A stretch of 64,000 bases of DNA from Aplectana chamaeleonis (Eukaryota; Nematoda; Chromadorea; Rhabditida; Cosmocercidae). A model generated the notes under the pieces. The model worked only from the letters and a program-made list of their open reading frames with translations, was not told where the DNA came from and did not search any database. A program made the translations under genes and the position numbers. Positions 30,582 through 42,783 of this stretch are shown piece after piece (position 1 is the stretch's first letter; each line of letters starts with the position of its first letter). The stretch covers positions 163,501-227,500 of the forward strand of contig JAPDOI010000977.1 in assembly GCA_029168955.1 (NCBI GenBank), in the 5' to 3' direction.

Positions 30582-31113
30582 CAGGGTTGAGCAGGGGTTG
30601 AGACTTACCGCAACGGGAGTCGTCGAAATTTGAGAACACTTCCGGTAAAAGAATGGAAATTTGGGGGGGGGCTCGAAGAATTTTGGGAGAAAAATGGAAA
30701 TTTTCTCCAAACCATTGTGTAAGGTAAAATGAGGTAGGAATAGGAAAATTGTCTTTTATGACCACAGGTTTGAAATTTTTCCAAACTTGTCACTGAAAAA
30801 AAGTAAAGAAATTTGGTACTCTTTCGGAATAGACGACCCACTGGGGAAATTTCATGAGAAAGGTCCTTCTCACTAGAGCCGTCGAATGATTTAGTCATTT
30901 TCAAACACACTGAGCTGTTTGATGTGATCAACCGAGCGGTCGGTCAAGCCCAAACAGTTGCTAATTTCATTGTATTCTTCAGTGGGTCGTCTACTCCGAA
31001 AGAGCACCAGAAATTTTCACCTCGAGGGGGGATCACAGGAATTTTTCAAAATTTCGGTCCACAGGGGAGTCGCAGCTCCTCCGAAAATTCGCTCAACGGT
31101 CTGCTCAACCCTG
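30582..31113. mobile_element. hAT-type MITE, copy 4
   Basis: The longest copy (532 bases), CAGGGTTGAGCAG to CTGCTCAACCCTG, has the perfect octamer CCAAGGGG on both sides (30574-30581, 31114-31121). It is non-coding. Confidence 0.9.
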
Positions 31114-31705
31114 CCAAGGGGTTTAGAACCATACAAGGCACAATTTTAGAACTCTTTCCTTTAAGAAAAATGACTGAAGATGTTTTGTACCCCTGCCAGA
31201 ATCTGGGTGAAACACAAGACGTTGAAGCTAGGACTTTTTCAGGCGTCACCGTCTACCGTTACAGACAATCGTGGCGGGACCGCATCGCCATCAACTGGCA
31301 GCAAGCCAAGACAACGAAGCGAATGGTCCAGAAAATGACTTGCGACAGCGAATTCGGGTGTTTAGGCCCGTTTCTTGTTTGTCAGCAGTTTAGTATTTAC
31401 TCAGATTTCGATAAATCAAATAGACCTTAAATATAAGGCTGCAGTATGGACCAAAACAGGTTAGTGAGCGGAAAGTACACATGCTCAACAGAATGTACCT
31501 TTATTCAGCAAAAAAGTGATCACAAACTTGTGCTTAGCGTCGAAGAATACTTTTCTGAGTGAATTTCCGGTTAATTCAGGGTCACAGGCGTAAACATCCT
31601 TATACATCTACACACGATTGCCCGTAAATCAGTGTAAGAAACTCGAATTCATGTTAGGTACCTACCAAGGAAAAGTTTTAGGCAAGCTGTGTCATTCTCA
31701 ATCAA

Positions 31706-31778
31706 GCTGCCGAGATGTCGTACGTTCGTGCCGTGGCCGTGTGGAGGAAGCTACATCAACTCCGTGCAAACCGACATC
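31706..31778 (+). ncRNA. HDV-like ribozyme candidate, copy C
   Basis: This is the same fold as at 42784. P2' reads CGACATC instead of CGACGTC, turning the U-G wobble with P2 into a U-A pair. P1 has one mismatch (A to C) and the P4 loop is changed. Confidence 0.6.
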
Positions 31779-34700
31779 AACCTCTCCACAAAGAGGGTTT
31801 TTGCTAAGGGAGAGATGCTGGCTGGGCCCAGCTCTCCTAAGGATTCTCCTACAAAGGGCCGGCGTGGAGAGGAATCCTGGACCCGCTCAGAAGTACCCAC
31901 GCGCCACGTGCGGCAAGGATGTCACATGGAGTAAAACAAGCGTCCAGAGCTTCGGATGCCAAAGGTGGGTGCATCTCTTCTGTTCGGGTCTCAGTTCTGT
32001 GACGCATCATAACTGCTTTTCGCTGTGTTCTATGCTCCTCACCTTCCAACTCTGATTCCTCTACCTCCATTCGCCCACTTTCTATTGTACATATAAATCT
32101 CAATGGCCTTCGTGCCAAACTATCTGAGCTCTCTCTCTTTGCTCGTACTCACCATCCAGATGTCATAACGGTTCAGGAAACCGAACTTTCCCCCTCTGCT
32201 ACCTCTTCCCACCCAAATATCCCTGGCTATACTTCATACCATGCTCCAAGATCGTCTTTCGGTGGAGGAGTTTCTACTTTTGTACTATCAACTCTTCCTT
32301 CTTACCTAATTCCCAATGTCCCTACGAATGGTACTCTCGAGTACGTCCCCATCCATCTCCCACTCAAAACTTCCCTATCCCTCTTCAACATCTACATTAC
32401 CCCAACTACATCTTGTCCCCCAACCTATAATCCTATCCCTCTTCTGAAACAACTCAACGACTGCGCCCTCTCACCCTCAGTCGTCTTCGCGGGCGACTTC
32501 AATGCTCATACCTTTTGCTCTTCAATTGACTCCTGACTCCGATGTTAGAGGAGAGGACGTCGAGGAATGGGCGGAGGAGTGCGACCTGGTTACCCTGAAC
32601 GATGATCAGCTCACTCGCCTCCCTTCCATCGGCCGATCTTCTAGCCCAGACATTTCGCTCGTTTCCTCCAATCTTTCTAGTGCTTGCCCGTGGTCAACTT
32701 CTACAACTCTGTCTAGTGATCACATTCCCATTTTCGTCCATATCGATCTCTCAAATTCTCTAGCCCCTTATTCTGGTATTCGTCACCGTTCTTATCTCAA
32801 TTTAGGCCTTGCAGACTGGAGCCTATTCAGAGAGGTAGCACTTCACCGAGCGGCTGAATATCCATGGAATGGCGATGTGCACCAGAAAGAGCGTCACATA
32901 TCTGACGCTATCCGGAAGGCTATGAAAGCGGCCATACCAGAAGGACGTGTGAAAACTTTTTACCCTAATGTCACCAGGGAAACACTTCAGAAAATCAGGA
33001 CAAAAGATGAAAAGAGATCTGCCAACCATCTGGACCCGGAGGTCACTGAACTTGACGATGAGATTAGAAAAGACTTGGACAGACACAAGAAAGACGAGTG
33101 ACAGAAGTTCACTGAAAAATTGAACTTCAAGGCAGATGGTGCTGCGACATGGAAAATCCTAAGAAAACTCTCCGGAAAAACCACACCCGCCACCGTATCT
33201 ACTATCGAGTTCGAGAACAATGTATTCAAGTCAGGACAAAATGCCGCTTACGCTTTGGGCAAGAGCTTCTTCATAACATGTGCGAAGCGTGGCCCGCAAA
33301 ACCGAGTGACAGTAAAGGAGCTGTGCCGCCTTCCGCTTATGGGCACGGCTGACACCTTCACTCCTGCGCTGGTGCAGAAGATTATAAAGGATATGCGTAA
33401 TTCCAAAGCTATTGGACCTGACGGAATCTGTCCAGCAGTCCTGAAGAAGCTCCCCAGTGAATTTATCTCGCTGCTCACCGATTTAATGAACACATCATTC
33501 CGAACCTGTACACTGCCACAAGACTGGAAAACAGCAAATGTCATTCCTCTGCCTAAGCCCGGTAAACCGCTGTCATCAGCGAAAGGATACAGGCCAATAA
33601 GCCTTTTGTCACCTCTAGCCAAGGTTGCTGAAAAGCTTATCGTCAATGATTTGGCTCAGCATAATGAGAAACAACATCACCAGCACGGCTTTAGGAAGCT
33701 ACATTCCACCACGACGGCGCTTTTGGAAATCGCTGGCTATGCCATCGACGGCTTCAACAAGAGTGAGCCCCTCAGGACTGTTGCTGTAGCCCTGGACTTG
33801 ACCAAGGCATTCGACAGTGTTAACCTGAGTATTCTATCGGATAACATACTGAAGTCCTCTATTCCACCGTGGCAGAAGCGTTGGATAACAGCATTCGTCA
33901 AGGGCCGTCGAACAAAAGTTTTGTTTCAAAATCATGTCTCTAAAAGTATCCTCATAGCTGCCGGTGTTCCACAAGGCGGAGTCTTATCGCCCGCTCTGTT
34001 CAATCTGAACTTAGAAGACATTCCGGCACCTCCCCAGGATATTAAACTTGTCGCCTACGCTGATATGACTATCATGTGCCAAAACCACGAAATACAAGTG
34101 GCCGCGAGCAAGATCAACGAGTACCTGATTGATTTGAAAAGCTATTTCGATAACAAGATGCTCATTGTCTCAGCTGCCAAGTCTTCAGTATCAGTTTTCA
34201 CAACGGACCCCAAAGAGCACAGCGCCCATCCCGATGTCAGCTGGGGTGGAGATCGCCTGCCTGCTGCTCGCTTCGTCAAACTACTCGGCCTTATACTCGA
34301 TCCGTCGCTGAAGTTTCACAAGAACATCGAGCAAAAGCAAGCAGTTGTAAAAGCTAAACTCAATGTGCTAAGGGCACTGGGAGGTAAATCATGGGGCAGC
34401 AGTAAGGAAACTATTCTGACCACGTATAAGGCTATACTGCAGCCCGCCCTAGAGTATGCGGCACCGGTTTGGCAGCACTTAGTGTCGGACTCATCCTGGA
34501 CTAAGGTGCAGCGTGTACAAAACGCTGCTCTTCGGATCGCCACCGGATGTGCTAGGAGTTCGCCAATCGAGCATTTACACGTCGAGACACGGGTGCTACC
34601 AGTAAAGGAGCACTGTCAGCTCCAGGCCCAGCACTGTATTTCAACATCGTGAAGCAGCCCAAACACCCATCTTGGAGAGTACTTGAACCTGTAAGAGAGA

Positions 34701-35115
34701 GAGGCATCAGAAAACCTTCTGCCGATGCTCCAGATAAAGTCAACCTGCAGAGATGGCACGATTCACAAAAAGAACGCCTCCGTCTGTTGTGCGAGCAGCA
34801 CACCAGTTCGTTCGAGGGTATCTGGAGAAAGCGGGTGTTAATCCTATTCTGGGTGCTGTGCCGCCTCGAGTTTCTGAGTCTCAGCTTAGTAGCCGTGCCA
34901 GATGCATTCTACCCTCGTTGCGCTGTGGGCACTCAACGTTCCTGAAGTCCTACGTGAACAGGATCGACAGTAGCACTCCCGACGCCTGCCCGGACTGTAG
35001 TGGTCCTGGCCACAATACCCTACACTTATTCAACTGCCCAAAAAACCCCACAACATTGACTACAATAGACCTTTGGACGAATCCGACGCTGGTCGCCCAG
35101 TTTCTGAACCTATAG
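31770..35115 (+). pseudogene. Endonuclease-reverse transcriptase of copy C (multiply broken)
   Basis: The blocks are in order: 2A-like GVERNPGP (31861-31884), PHD-like finger, endonuclease (IVHINLNGLRAKLSELSLFA, FAGDFNAHTF, SDHIPIFVHI) and RT. Breaks: frameshifts before 32502, a TGG-to-TGA stop at 33099-33101, a frameshift near 34640, and an in-frame 3-base deletion that turns the catalytic YADD into YAD (VAYADMTIMC near 34060). Losing one of the two metal-binding Asp residues should abolish RT activity. Confidence 0.92.
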
Positions 35116-35935
35116 CTATTACCCTCTTCGCGGCTGCAAAGAAGAAGAAGATTCCAAATAAACAGAACAATTCTGCAAGACCCCTGCCTTTGCTTTCGCG
35201 GCGGTTCGCTGCTTTCTGCTGTGTCTTGACTTGCTGTCAGTGGATTTTCGGGTGGTCCCTTAGCGATTGCCTGTAACGGTAGACGGTGACGCCTGAAAAA
35301 GTCCTAGCTTCAACGTCTTTTGAGTGAAACGGGGTTGGGAAACTCCCGGTGCTGAGGAGGGGTCGTAAGCATTTTTAGGGCAAAAAGAAATGAAATTTTA
35401 AGGAGATCATAAATATTCAGCAACAAAATGAATACTTAGAGGAACCGTGAAACAGTTCTTAGGATCTTAGTCACCGAGGGGGGGGGTCGCGGCACGGTCA
35501 TGGTCCGTCAGAAAGGGTCGCTTGACCTTGGCAAAATGTTCACCCAACCTACTGTTTCGGAGAAAGGCGTTCGGCTTAGAGCGGCATATTGATTTTAGGG
35601 CTGATGAAGGAAAAGACAAACCGCACGTTTACATCAACTTCGCAACAGTTCATAAATTTCCGGAAAAAAAACTTCCTCCACCAAATGGAATAAAGCAGAT
35701 TTTTTCTCAGACGTTCTTTAGCTCCCGCTATTGAATTTTTCTTCCGTCTTCAAAATCGATTAATGTTTCAAAATGAAAGTTTTCTGAACTATTGGAGAAA
35801 TTTGAAATGCTAGGACCGGGACCTGCGGGGCGGTTGAACATGTCAAGATTTCTGCAATTGACTGTTATATTTCTCCACAGCTCAGTCATTCAGCAGCTTA
35901 CGTGGACCGGCCAGAAAAAATCAGAGAAAAGCCGA

Positions 35936-37107
35936 CAGGGTCAAGCGGGGCGTTGCGTAATTTTTCAAAATCGAAAGACACCCACCATCACTTTTTTCCA
36001 AAACCTAAAATTTTTGCGACCCCCCCCCGAGGCGCGATTTCTGAACAGTTTATATTTGATTACCGAAATTGTCAGACCCCGAAAATTTGTTCAGTAGTCG
36101 GGCTCGTCTAAAACCTGAACAATGCTACGATCCGTCCCTTTGGTGACCACAAATATCGAGAATTTTTGGGATATCTTGACCGAATATCCATCTTGGACCG
36201 AAATTTTCGCAGTCATCACCAAAAATTGGTCACCTTCCACAGTGGAAGATGATGAGATCATTAAAAATGTGCAAAAACGATACTCTAGACGTATGTTCAC
36301 CAAAGTATTCCCAAACAGAGAAGTCCCAGATTATGCAGCTCGTTTGGATATGCTAGGGCTAAATACCCTACGATATCGCAGAGCTGAATTTGATTTGCAA
36401 CTCTGTGCTATAAGATCGTGCATGGTTTTTGCGACATTCCCTTTGATAGCCTTTTCGTGTTTACTCGCCCCCATGTCCGTTCTCGCAAACATGGATTCCA
36501 ACTTGAACGGAAATTCACCTCTAAAGGCACCATATTGAATTCCTTTGCGTTCAGGGTTGTCAAAACTTCGAACAATTTGCCGGCAGAAATCGCTGAATCC
36601 GGAAACTTTTGGATCTTTCGAAGAAGACTATCCAATTACGATCTCCGGTCATTACAAGGAACGAGTGAGCGTCCACTTTGATTAAAAGGGTATTACTAAT
36701 AATCTAATGTGACGGGTTTTTCCAGCTTGTTGTGCTTTTCTTTGTCCCAGAAGCGGTGGCCTCAAGTATCTTGAGACAAGATGTCATTCGAATGGTAAAA
36801 AAATTTCCTCTGCAAAAAAAATTCATATTTTGTCCCCTTCTCACTTCTGCCAATGTTATGCATCTTTTATTTACTTTAACAAAAAAAATCTCATTCACAT
36901 ACGTGTATATGTATGTTTCTTTATTTTCACAGTAAAGTCGTTGAATGAAAACTTCCACTTTCGTTATTTTCATTTTCCAATCATTTCCAGAGATTTTCAT
37001 TTTTGGTCTGAAATTTTTGAGATCCCTTACGTGACCCTTATTTTCCGGCCAGAATTTTTGCGACCCCCACGCCTCTTTGCGAAATTTCGCAACCCCGCTT
37101 GACCCTG
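35936..37107. mobile_element. hAT-type MITE interrupted by a reverse transcriptase fragment
   Basis: The left end CAGGGTCAAGCGGGGCGTTG at 35936 and right end CCCCGCTTGACCCTG at 37107 belong to the same family as 28539-29279; the body matches it up to about 36233 and from about 36950. The middle is a non-LTR fragment. The flanking octamers differ, so the two ends might be from separate copies. Another left end starts at 37118. Confidence 0.6.
36242..36681 (+). pseudogene. Non-LTR reverse transcriptase fragment (C-terminal part)
   Basis: KNVQKRYSRRMFTKVFPNRE then YAARLDMLGLNTLRYRRAEF is the typical VQRRFTRRIF..YEERLKFLGL..LRRRRADL block after the RT thumb in jockey/CR1-group elements. A frameshift near 36418 leads to FTRPHVRSRKHGFQL and AFRVVKTSNNLPAEI, the usual RG..L...R..N..S.R.V..WN.LP end block. 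This is a family separate from the 2A-bearing one. Confidence 0.82.
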
Positions 37108-37465
37108 TACATCGAGCCAGGGTCAAGCCGGCTGCAAGATTATTTCAACAGGTGGTGGAAGGGGGGGGCGTAAAACATTTGACTCAATGGAAATTTCGGT
37201 AGGGTATCATAACGATTTCGACTCAAAAGGGGAATGTTATGCAAGAGAGCGTGCAAAATTTCGAAAATTTAGGTAACTGCGGGCAGAGGTGCGTTCCAAG
37301 AACATTCCCATGGCAAAACGCGTCCATGGAAACGTAGCCACGGCCACGTGGGAGCAATTTTCAGTTATAATTCGCATCCATGGAAAGCAAATTTGTCCAT
37401 GGTGAGGTTGCTTTTCCTCCCACAGCGTCGTGGGAACGTTCTTGGAACGCACCCCAGGGATCGTA

Positions 37466-37597
37466 ACATCGGCATGGATCGTGAAGAGACTTCTCGTTCA
37501 CTGTCGAAAGTTGGCGCGAACTCCGCGCACCTATGTAATACCACATGGCACCGAGCTTGCGCCAACCTTCAAAAGTGAACGCGAAGTCTCTTCGCGC
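37466..37597. mobile_element. Palindromic TA-flanked MITE, copy 2 (right end damaged)
   Basis: ACATCGGCATGGATCGTGAA and the inner GTTGGCGCGAACTC match 22040-22184. The right arm stops at GTCTCTTCGCGCG, short of its terminus. Confidence 0.6.
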
Positions 37598-38173
37598 GCG
37601 ATTTCATGAGCTCTGACACGTGGGATTAGATTCAAATAGTAAACTTGACTTTGTGTGAAATATTCACTTCTTGGGCCCTTAAAGTCTTCTGATTTTGAAA
37701 GTGGAGGGAAACCCCGGGTTGGTGCGAAGTTTTTCGTAGCTTTAAAGTTCGGCGCGGACCAGTTCTCCGGCAACGGCCGACGTAAGATTCGCAAGGACCC
37801 TATACAGCGTCAGCCTTGTCCCCTGCACCATGTCAACGATCCCGGTATTTTTACCTCTGACTTTCACCGGAACCCAACCATCACAGCGGCCGGCTAGACT
37901 CTGTTTCATTCCAAGTGAACTCATGTTTTCGGTTACCACAGCGCGGAGCGGTGGCTTTTTCGTCGAAACCTCCTTATCAATAGTTATATTTGACCGGGGC
38001 CCTCCGCTGCTGGTGATAATCGAAATCAACATGACACTAGGGATGTACCAGAGCTTACGAAGAGTAGTTCGCACATTATTGTCTCGTAACTCATATTTTC
38101 GTTTTTATGCGAGCAAAGGCCGGGATTCTACTTCCAGCGACGCGATGCTTGCCATCAATAACAACTGAAACTA

Positions 38174-39087
38174 CAAAACGGATTTTAGCAGCCGGGATTC
38201 TGTGTTACCGTAACCCCATTCGCCGTGGAGCGCGTTATCGTATCATCGAGCGCCAGCGTCACACCTAATGGTTGTGAGGCTGAGATCAGCCACGGGAATG
38301 TTTTTGTCCTAAAATTGAGAGTATTTATCATGTATAATGTATGCTTAGGTATTTTAACGCATTCGTGTTTTTTTTTGCTTGTCTATCTTCACTCAAAAAT
38401 CTGTGTTCTTCCGGATTGCTGCATACTCTTGCCATTTCTTTCTGAATCGTTTCATTTCCTAAATCCACGGTTCGGACATACGCTTGATCGGAATGTTCCC
38501 CTTCCTACATTTGCCTACAAGTTTTGTGGTCTGTGTGCAGCTGCACTTGAACACCATATCTGGACCTTTGTTTGAGAAAAAAAGCTTGGTCTGCAATAGA
38601 AACCATGACTGCGAAAGATTTTAGGCAAGCTCATTTTTTCTAGTCTTGCACACATTCACATTTTTGGGAAGGTAATCATCGTTTGAATTATATGATAATT
38701 AGTCCGGGATCGTGCTTACCATTAATTAAGCAGTATCAATTTTTCATCTCAATATCCATACCTGTCCTCTATTCTGGGCTCAACTATCAGTTGCTGACGA
38801 CATGGACCTCTAGAAAATAAGAAACGGGGGGCCAGCAAGCAATGAAAAAGAACAGAGATTTTTAAGCGAAGAGAGACAAGCAAAAAACACTGAAATGCGT
38901 TATAAGTACCTAAACATACGTTGTACATGATAAATACACTCAGTTTTAGGACGAAAACACTCCCCGTGGCTGATCTCAGGCTCAAATACCACTTAAGTGT
39001 GACGCTGGCGCTCGATGATACGATAAAGCGCTCCATGGTGAATGGGGTTACGGTAACACAGAATCCCGGCTGCTGAAATCCGTTTTG
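38174..39087. mobile_element. TIR element with ~230-base arms, TA target
   Basis: The left arm (to about 38405) and right arm (from about 38870) are long inverted copies starting CAAAACGGATTTTAGCAGCC. TA borders both ends. The 460-base centre has no transposase. Confidence 0.75.
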
Positions 39088-39128
39088 TACCGAAACTCGA
39101 TATGCAGTGTCGTTGTCGCTGGGAGTAT

Positions 39129-39890
39129 AGGGCCTTTCAGAGTGGCGTCGCTGCGAAATTCGCGGCATCGCTTCTCAGAGCGAGTAAAAAAAGGCGTGGC
39201 CTATCGATTGCCGCCGCGTCATATTTCTTTCTCAGCGTCTCTTATTTCTTCGCCGCCCTTTAAGTTTGATCAGAGCGCATAAACATATTGGCGTGCCATC
39301 CCTCGCGTGTTCTGCGATTTCAGACATTCTGGAATCGATCAACAAAAACGAGTTAGAGGTTTCGAATAATATACCAGGAGACACTACCACCAGTAGAATC
39401 ACCTTCAACTGAAAAGATTTGCATAACAATAATGGTGACCACAACAAAAAATTATTAAACGCCATGACGAAATAAATCCTAGATGACCAATTAAATACCA
39501 TGACGAAATAAATTCTGGATGACAAATCAAGTGACATGAGGAGATAAATCCTGGATAAACAATTAAATACCATGACGAAATTTATCCTGGATGGCAAACA
39601 TCTAGTGAAATAGGAATAGGCAAAAAAATGATTCTACAGAGAGTTAATGGGCAGATAGTAACGAAGGAACACTGACTAATATGAAGAAACTACAGCGACA
39701 AGCGACAAAAATGGTCGAGACCATTTGCCTCGCAAAACGTCGCTCCCAGCTCGCGCCGTCGCTCCCACTCTGAAAGCGCGACGTTCGCTCCCGTCGCGCG
39801 GCACGGTTTGCGCTGCGTAGCACCCCCCCCCTCTCTCACCACGTCGTCGCGACAGCGAATTTTTCTGCGACGCCACTCTGAAAGGCCCTT
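39129..39890. mobile_element. TIR element AGGGCCTTTCAGAGTGGC
   Basis: AGGGCCTTTCAGAGTGGCGT at 39129 is inverted at 39890, with TAT on both sides. Inner arms are GC-rich (GTCGC). It is non-coding, and the superfamily is unclear (PIF/Harbinger possible). Confidence 0.65.
39462..39598. repeat. ~36-base minisatellite
   Basis: About four imperfect copies of a unit like CCATGACGAAATAAATCCTG plus GATGACCAATTAAATA. It lies inside the TIR element 39129-39890. Confidence 0.7.
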
Positions 39891-41438
39891 ATGATCCCGA
39901 CCGAACTCGCGGGGTGCCTTCGCGATCATCTTCATCTTCAGTAAACCAGGGGCCTGGGCTATGTCTGGATGGGCCAAATGAGCTGTATTTGTGAAGCATC
40001 TTTTCGGGGTCGCGAAGAACTCGTCCACCGCGCTCACTTCAGCGACTCGAACTGAGTTTAAGTAGTTTCATTTCCAAACCAGTGAAGGGTTTTACACGCA
40101 CAGGGAGAGTTTTACCCCCCCACGCACACACCACAGAAACAAACCAGTAATATCCGCGCACTTGGTCGGGTTTCACACCTCAGCCAATGTGACGGTTAGC
40201 TGCGTCTGTTTTTTTTTAGAAATTGAGTACTTTCGTTGCATTTAGTATTATTTTGCATCCATTTTCATCTCTAGTTTAGATATAGTAAAACGGGCTACCG
40301 TATTGGACCATGGAAAAGCTACGACCCCCCACATGATCAAAACGCGCATAAAATCACGACCCGCCCACCTGCACTTGATTTTCGCAATTTTAAATTCTTA
40401 CGAATTCTCCACAAAAATCAATTTCTGAGAGAGAATCCATAGGACTCCTCCAGCCACCACTTGTCCTTCGAGAAAACGGCGCCTGACCCTGGGTTTAGAC
40501 TAAGGAATTCGCAGAAATGCATGTTTCTTAATTCAAAAAGCGTCCGTTCTGGTTTGGAGGTGTTGGCAATTATATAGTCTTAAGTGAGCGCGGAAAATCT
40601 ACATGAAAAGGTCAGGAAAAAACGGCATCACGGCAAGTGAAATTCGCCATTTTTGCTCTAATTGCAGGTAGGGCTCCAATGAGATGAACGCGACAACTTC
40701 AGAGATTATGAGGAAGAAGCATGAAGTCCATTCAGACCAGAAGAAGAGGTCAAACAATGAGGAAAGGGAAGGGAGAGCCGGCAAGGCGAGTCGAATAGTC
40801 AAAGCAGGTATGACGGTGAGAGACGCAGAGCAGGTGTGAGTGAAGGCCGGAGTGCAGACGGAGAGGGCAGCGCCTGACGAACGCATTCAATCACGGAGCG
40901 CCGTTGGTGGCATGCTGGACCACGGAATCGCTCGAAGATCACTCTGTCATCACCATGAGAAGGTCACCAGCCGACTGTCAGGGAACCCCGTGGCGACCAC
41001 TCCTTGTGATCGAATCGGCTAGAGCAGCGACATTTACGAAAGACCCGGTTTAATCCCTGCTTCATGGAGGAAGAGGCACGGTTGCCATAGCTTATGAGAG
41101 GAAGCAGATGTCTGACCGATGAACGTATCCTTCACCGTAGCCCGAAGTAAATCCAGACCGAAAGTACCAGGTTACATTTGAGTGCACAGCTATGGCAATA
41201 GTTACACGCCGGCGGGAATGGCAAGACAACTGACACCAACTCTGAGATCCCAAGGGATTGGGACCACTACATACTGCCGTACCTGAGGTATCTGATCAGC
41301 TTCCAGTGAATTTGTTTGAATGTGTATCTTTGCCCTTGTGATATTGTGTGAAACCAGAAGGTTTCCGTTCATTTCAGACTATATAATTGCCAATGAGGAC
41401 AGGGAAAAGAGAGAGCTGGAATGGCGACATACAACTGC
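39891..41438. other. Intergenic stretch
   Basis: No gene or repeat family was recognised. It includes one isolated MITE-like end near 40490. Confidence 0.3.
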
Positions 41439-41910
41439 TATACCCTGTCCCAAACGAGATGGCAAGCGTAGAGCCCAAAGAAGCAGCACGCAGCCCTCTT
41501 CGTCTCTTACATTTTAGTATTTTCGGACGTTTTTAACTTTCTTACCAATTTTATCACATACTCCATTGCTCTTTTGCGTTCTTTTCTCTCGAAATGCTCG
41601 TGATATTCACTCTCGATACATATTTTGCTCTTCACGTGGCAGAGAAAGTTTTTCAGGACATGGATAACAGGTCGGAGCGCACAGTGTCGTCTAACCCGTC
41701 GATTTCACCGTAAACTCAATACAACCGAGCTGTTTTAACTTGTCTGAGGCCATTATTTTACTTCATTGTTTGGCTGAAGTCTCTATAGTGTCTCAGAAAA
41801 CTTTAGCATCGATCCAGGTGCTTCAGGTCGCTGATGATGTTAGAGACGCAGAGGGAGGAACGCTGCTTCTTTGGACTCTAGGCTTGCCATCTCGTTTGGG
41901 ACAGGGTATA
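41439..41910. mobile_element. TIR element TATACCCTGTCCCAAACG
   Basis: TATACCCTGTCCCAAACGAG and about 35 further bases are inverted at the right end (to 41910). The terminal TATA suggests a TA target. It is non-coding. Confidence 0.65.
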
Positions 41911-42260
41911 CCAAGCGCTTACTCCAAACTTCCGATGTCTCGTGGTAAGCGTTACTGCGATTAATGTTCACAATAGATCTCGTTCTTGAAATTCAATGTG
42001 AAACACTACGCTGGCAGATGCTGGAGGGTTTAAGGTCGAAAAAAGCATCGAAAACGGGCCAGAAATCGATAAAAACGGCGGCAAAGTGAAGATTTTGTTG
42101 GCCCAGTACGCCTGCTCTTAGCCCGCCCAGCCACGTCCTGACGAGGTTGTGGCGCCGCGCACGTTTTCGATGGCAAATCGCCAAGCAACTCTGCCGCAAC
42201 CACCCTGATCGATTCGCGCACATTTCGCCATTAGCGCGTTTGCGGAAACTAGCAGGGCCC

Positions 42261-42438
42261 GTAAGCGGGGGTCGTCTTGTGGCGCCAAACAATGAGGAAG
42301 GTGGGCGGATCGGAGGGAAGGGCTAGGCACTGCTATTGGTCGGCTCCACTACGGTAACCAATAGCGCTGCTTAGTCCGTCCCTCTGATCCGCCCGATCTA
42401 ATCACTCTTTGGCGCCACAAGACGACCACCCCCCGTAA
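42261..42438. mobile_element. Palindromic MITE, GTCGTCTTGTGGCGCC family
   Basis: GTCGTCTTGTGGCGCCAAA, then GCGGATC-GAGGGA and GCTATTGGT, are all matched in inverted order, giving a 178-base hairpin. GTAA is present at both ends. Confidence 0.65.
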
Positions 42439-42783
42439 ACTCGTCTACGCCTTGAACGTTAGAAACCGCTATTTTAGCCTATTACGAGCGCTTTTCTTCG
42501 CTGTTTCTTCCCTATTTGACAGCTCACGATCGAACAACCTTATTTTTTAGTGGAACTTGAATATGATATTCATGGTGAACACTGCCTTTACGTTTTTTTC
42601 CAAGTGGTTTACGCATAAAACAGCTCACAGGGGCCGATTCGCTGCTTTTATTCCTGGTATTGTAGCAGTCGTGATTCATTTTATCGTTTTTCCTTGTTCT
42701 CTGCCAACGTGTAGCTAGATGCCTCCGAGGGCGCGGCCTGAAACGCCGCCCCATTCCATGTAGCGAGAATTTAAGGGTTTTAG

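Larger units (their letters stand above)
31706..35150 (+). mobile_element. CR1/jockey-like non-LTR retrotransposon, copy C, full length
   Basis: It starts at the family's common first base (GCTGCCGAGATGTCG) and ends in GAAGAAGAAG. The flanks ATTCTCAATCAA and ATTCCAAATAAA could be a worn target duplication (9 of 12 bases). It is more diverged from copies A and B than they are from each other. Confidence 0.9.
31216..35319. mobile_element. TIR element (about 0.65 kb) split by CR1-like copy C
   Basis: AAGACGTTGAAGCTAGGACT and about 80 further bases (31216-31313) are present inverted at 35222-35319. The CR1-like copy C (31706-35150) sits between the arms. Without it the element is a 0.65-kb non-coding inverted-repeat transposon. 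Confidence 0.7.
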
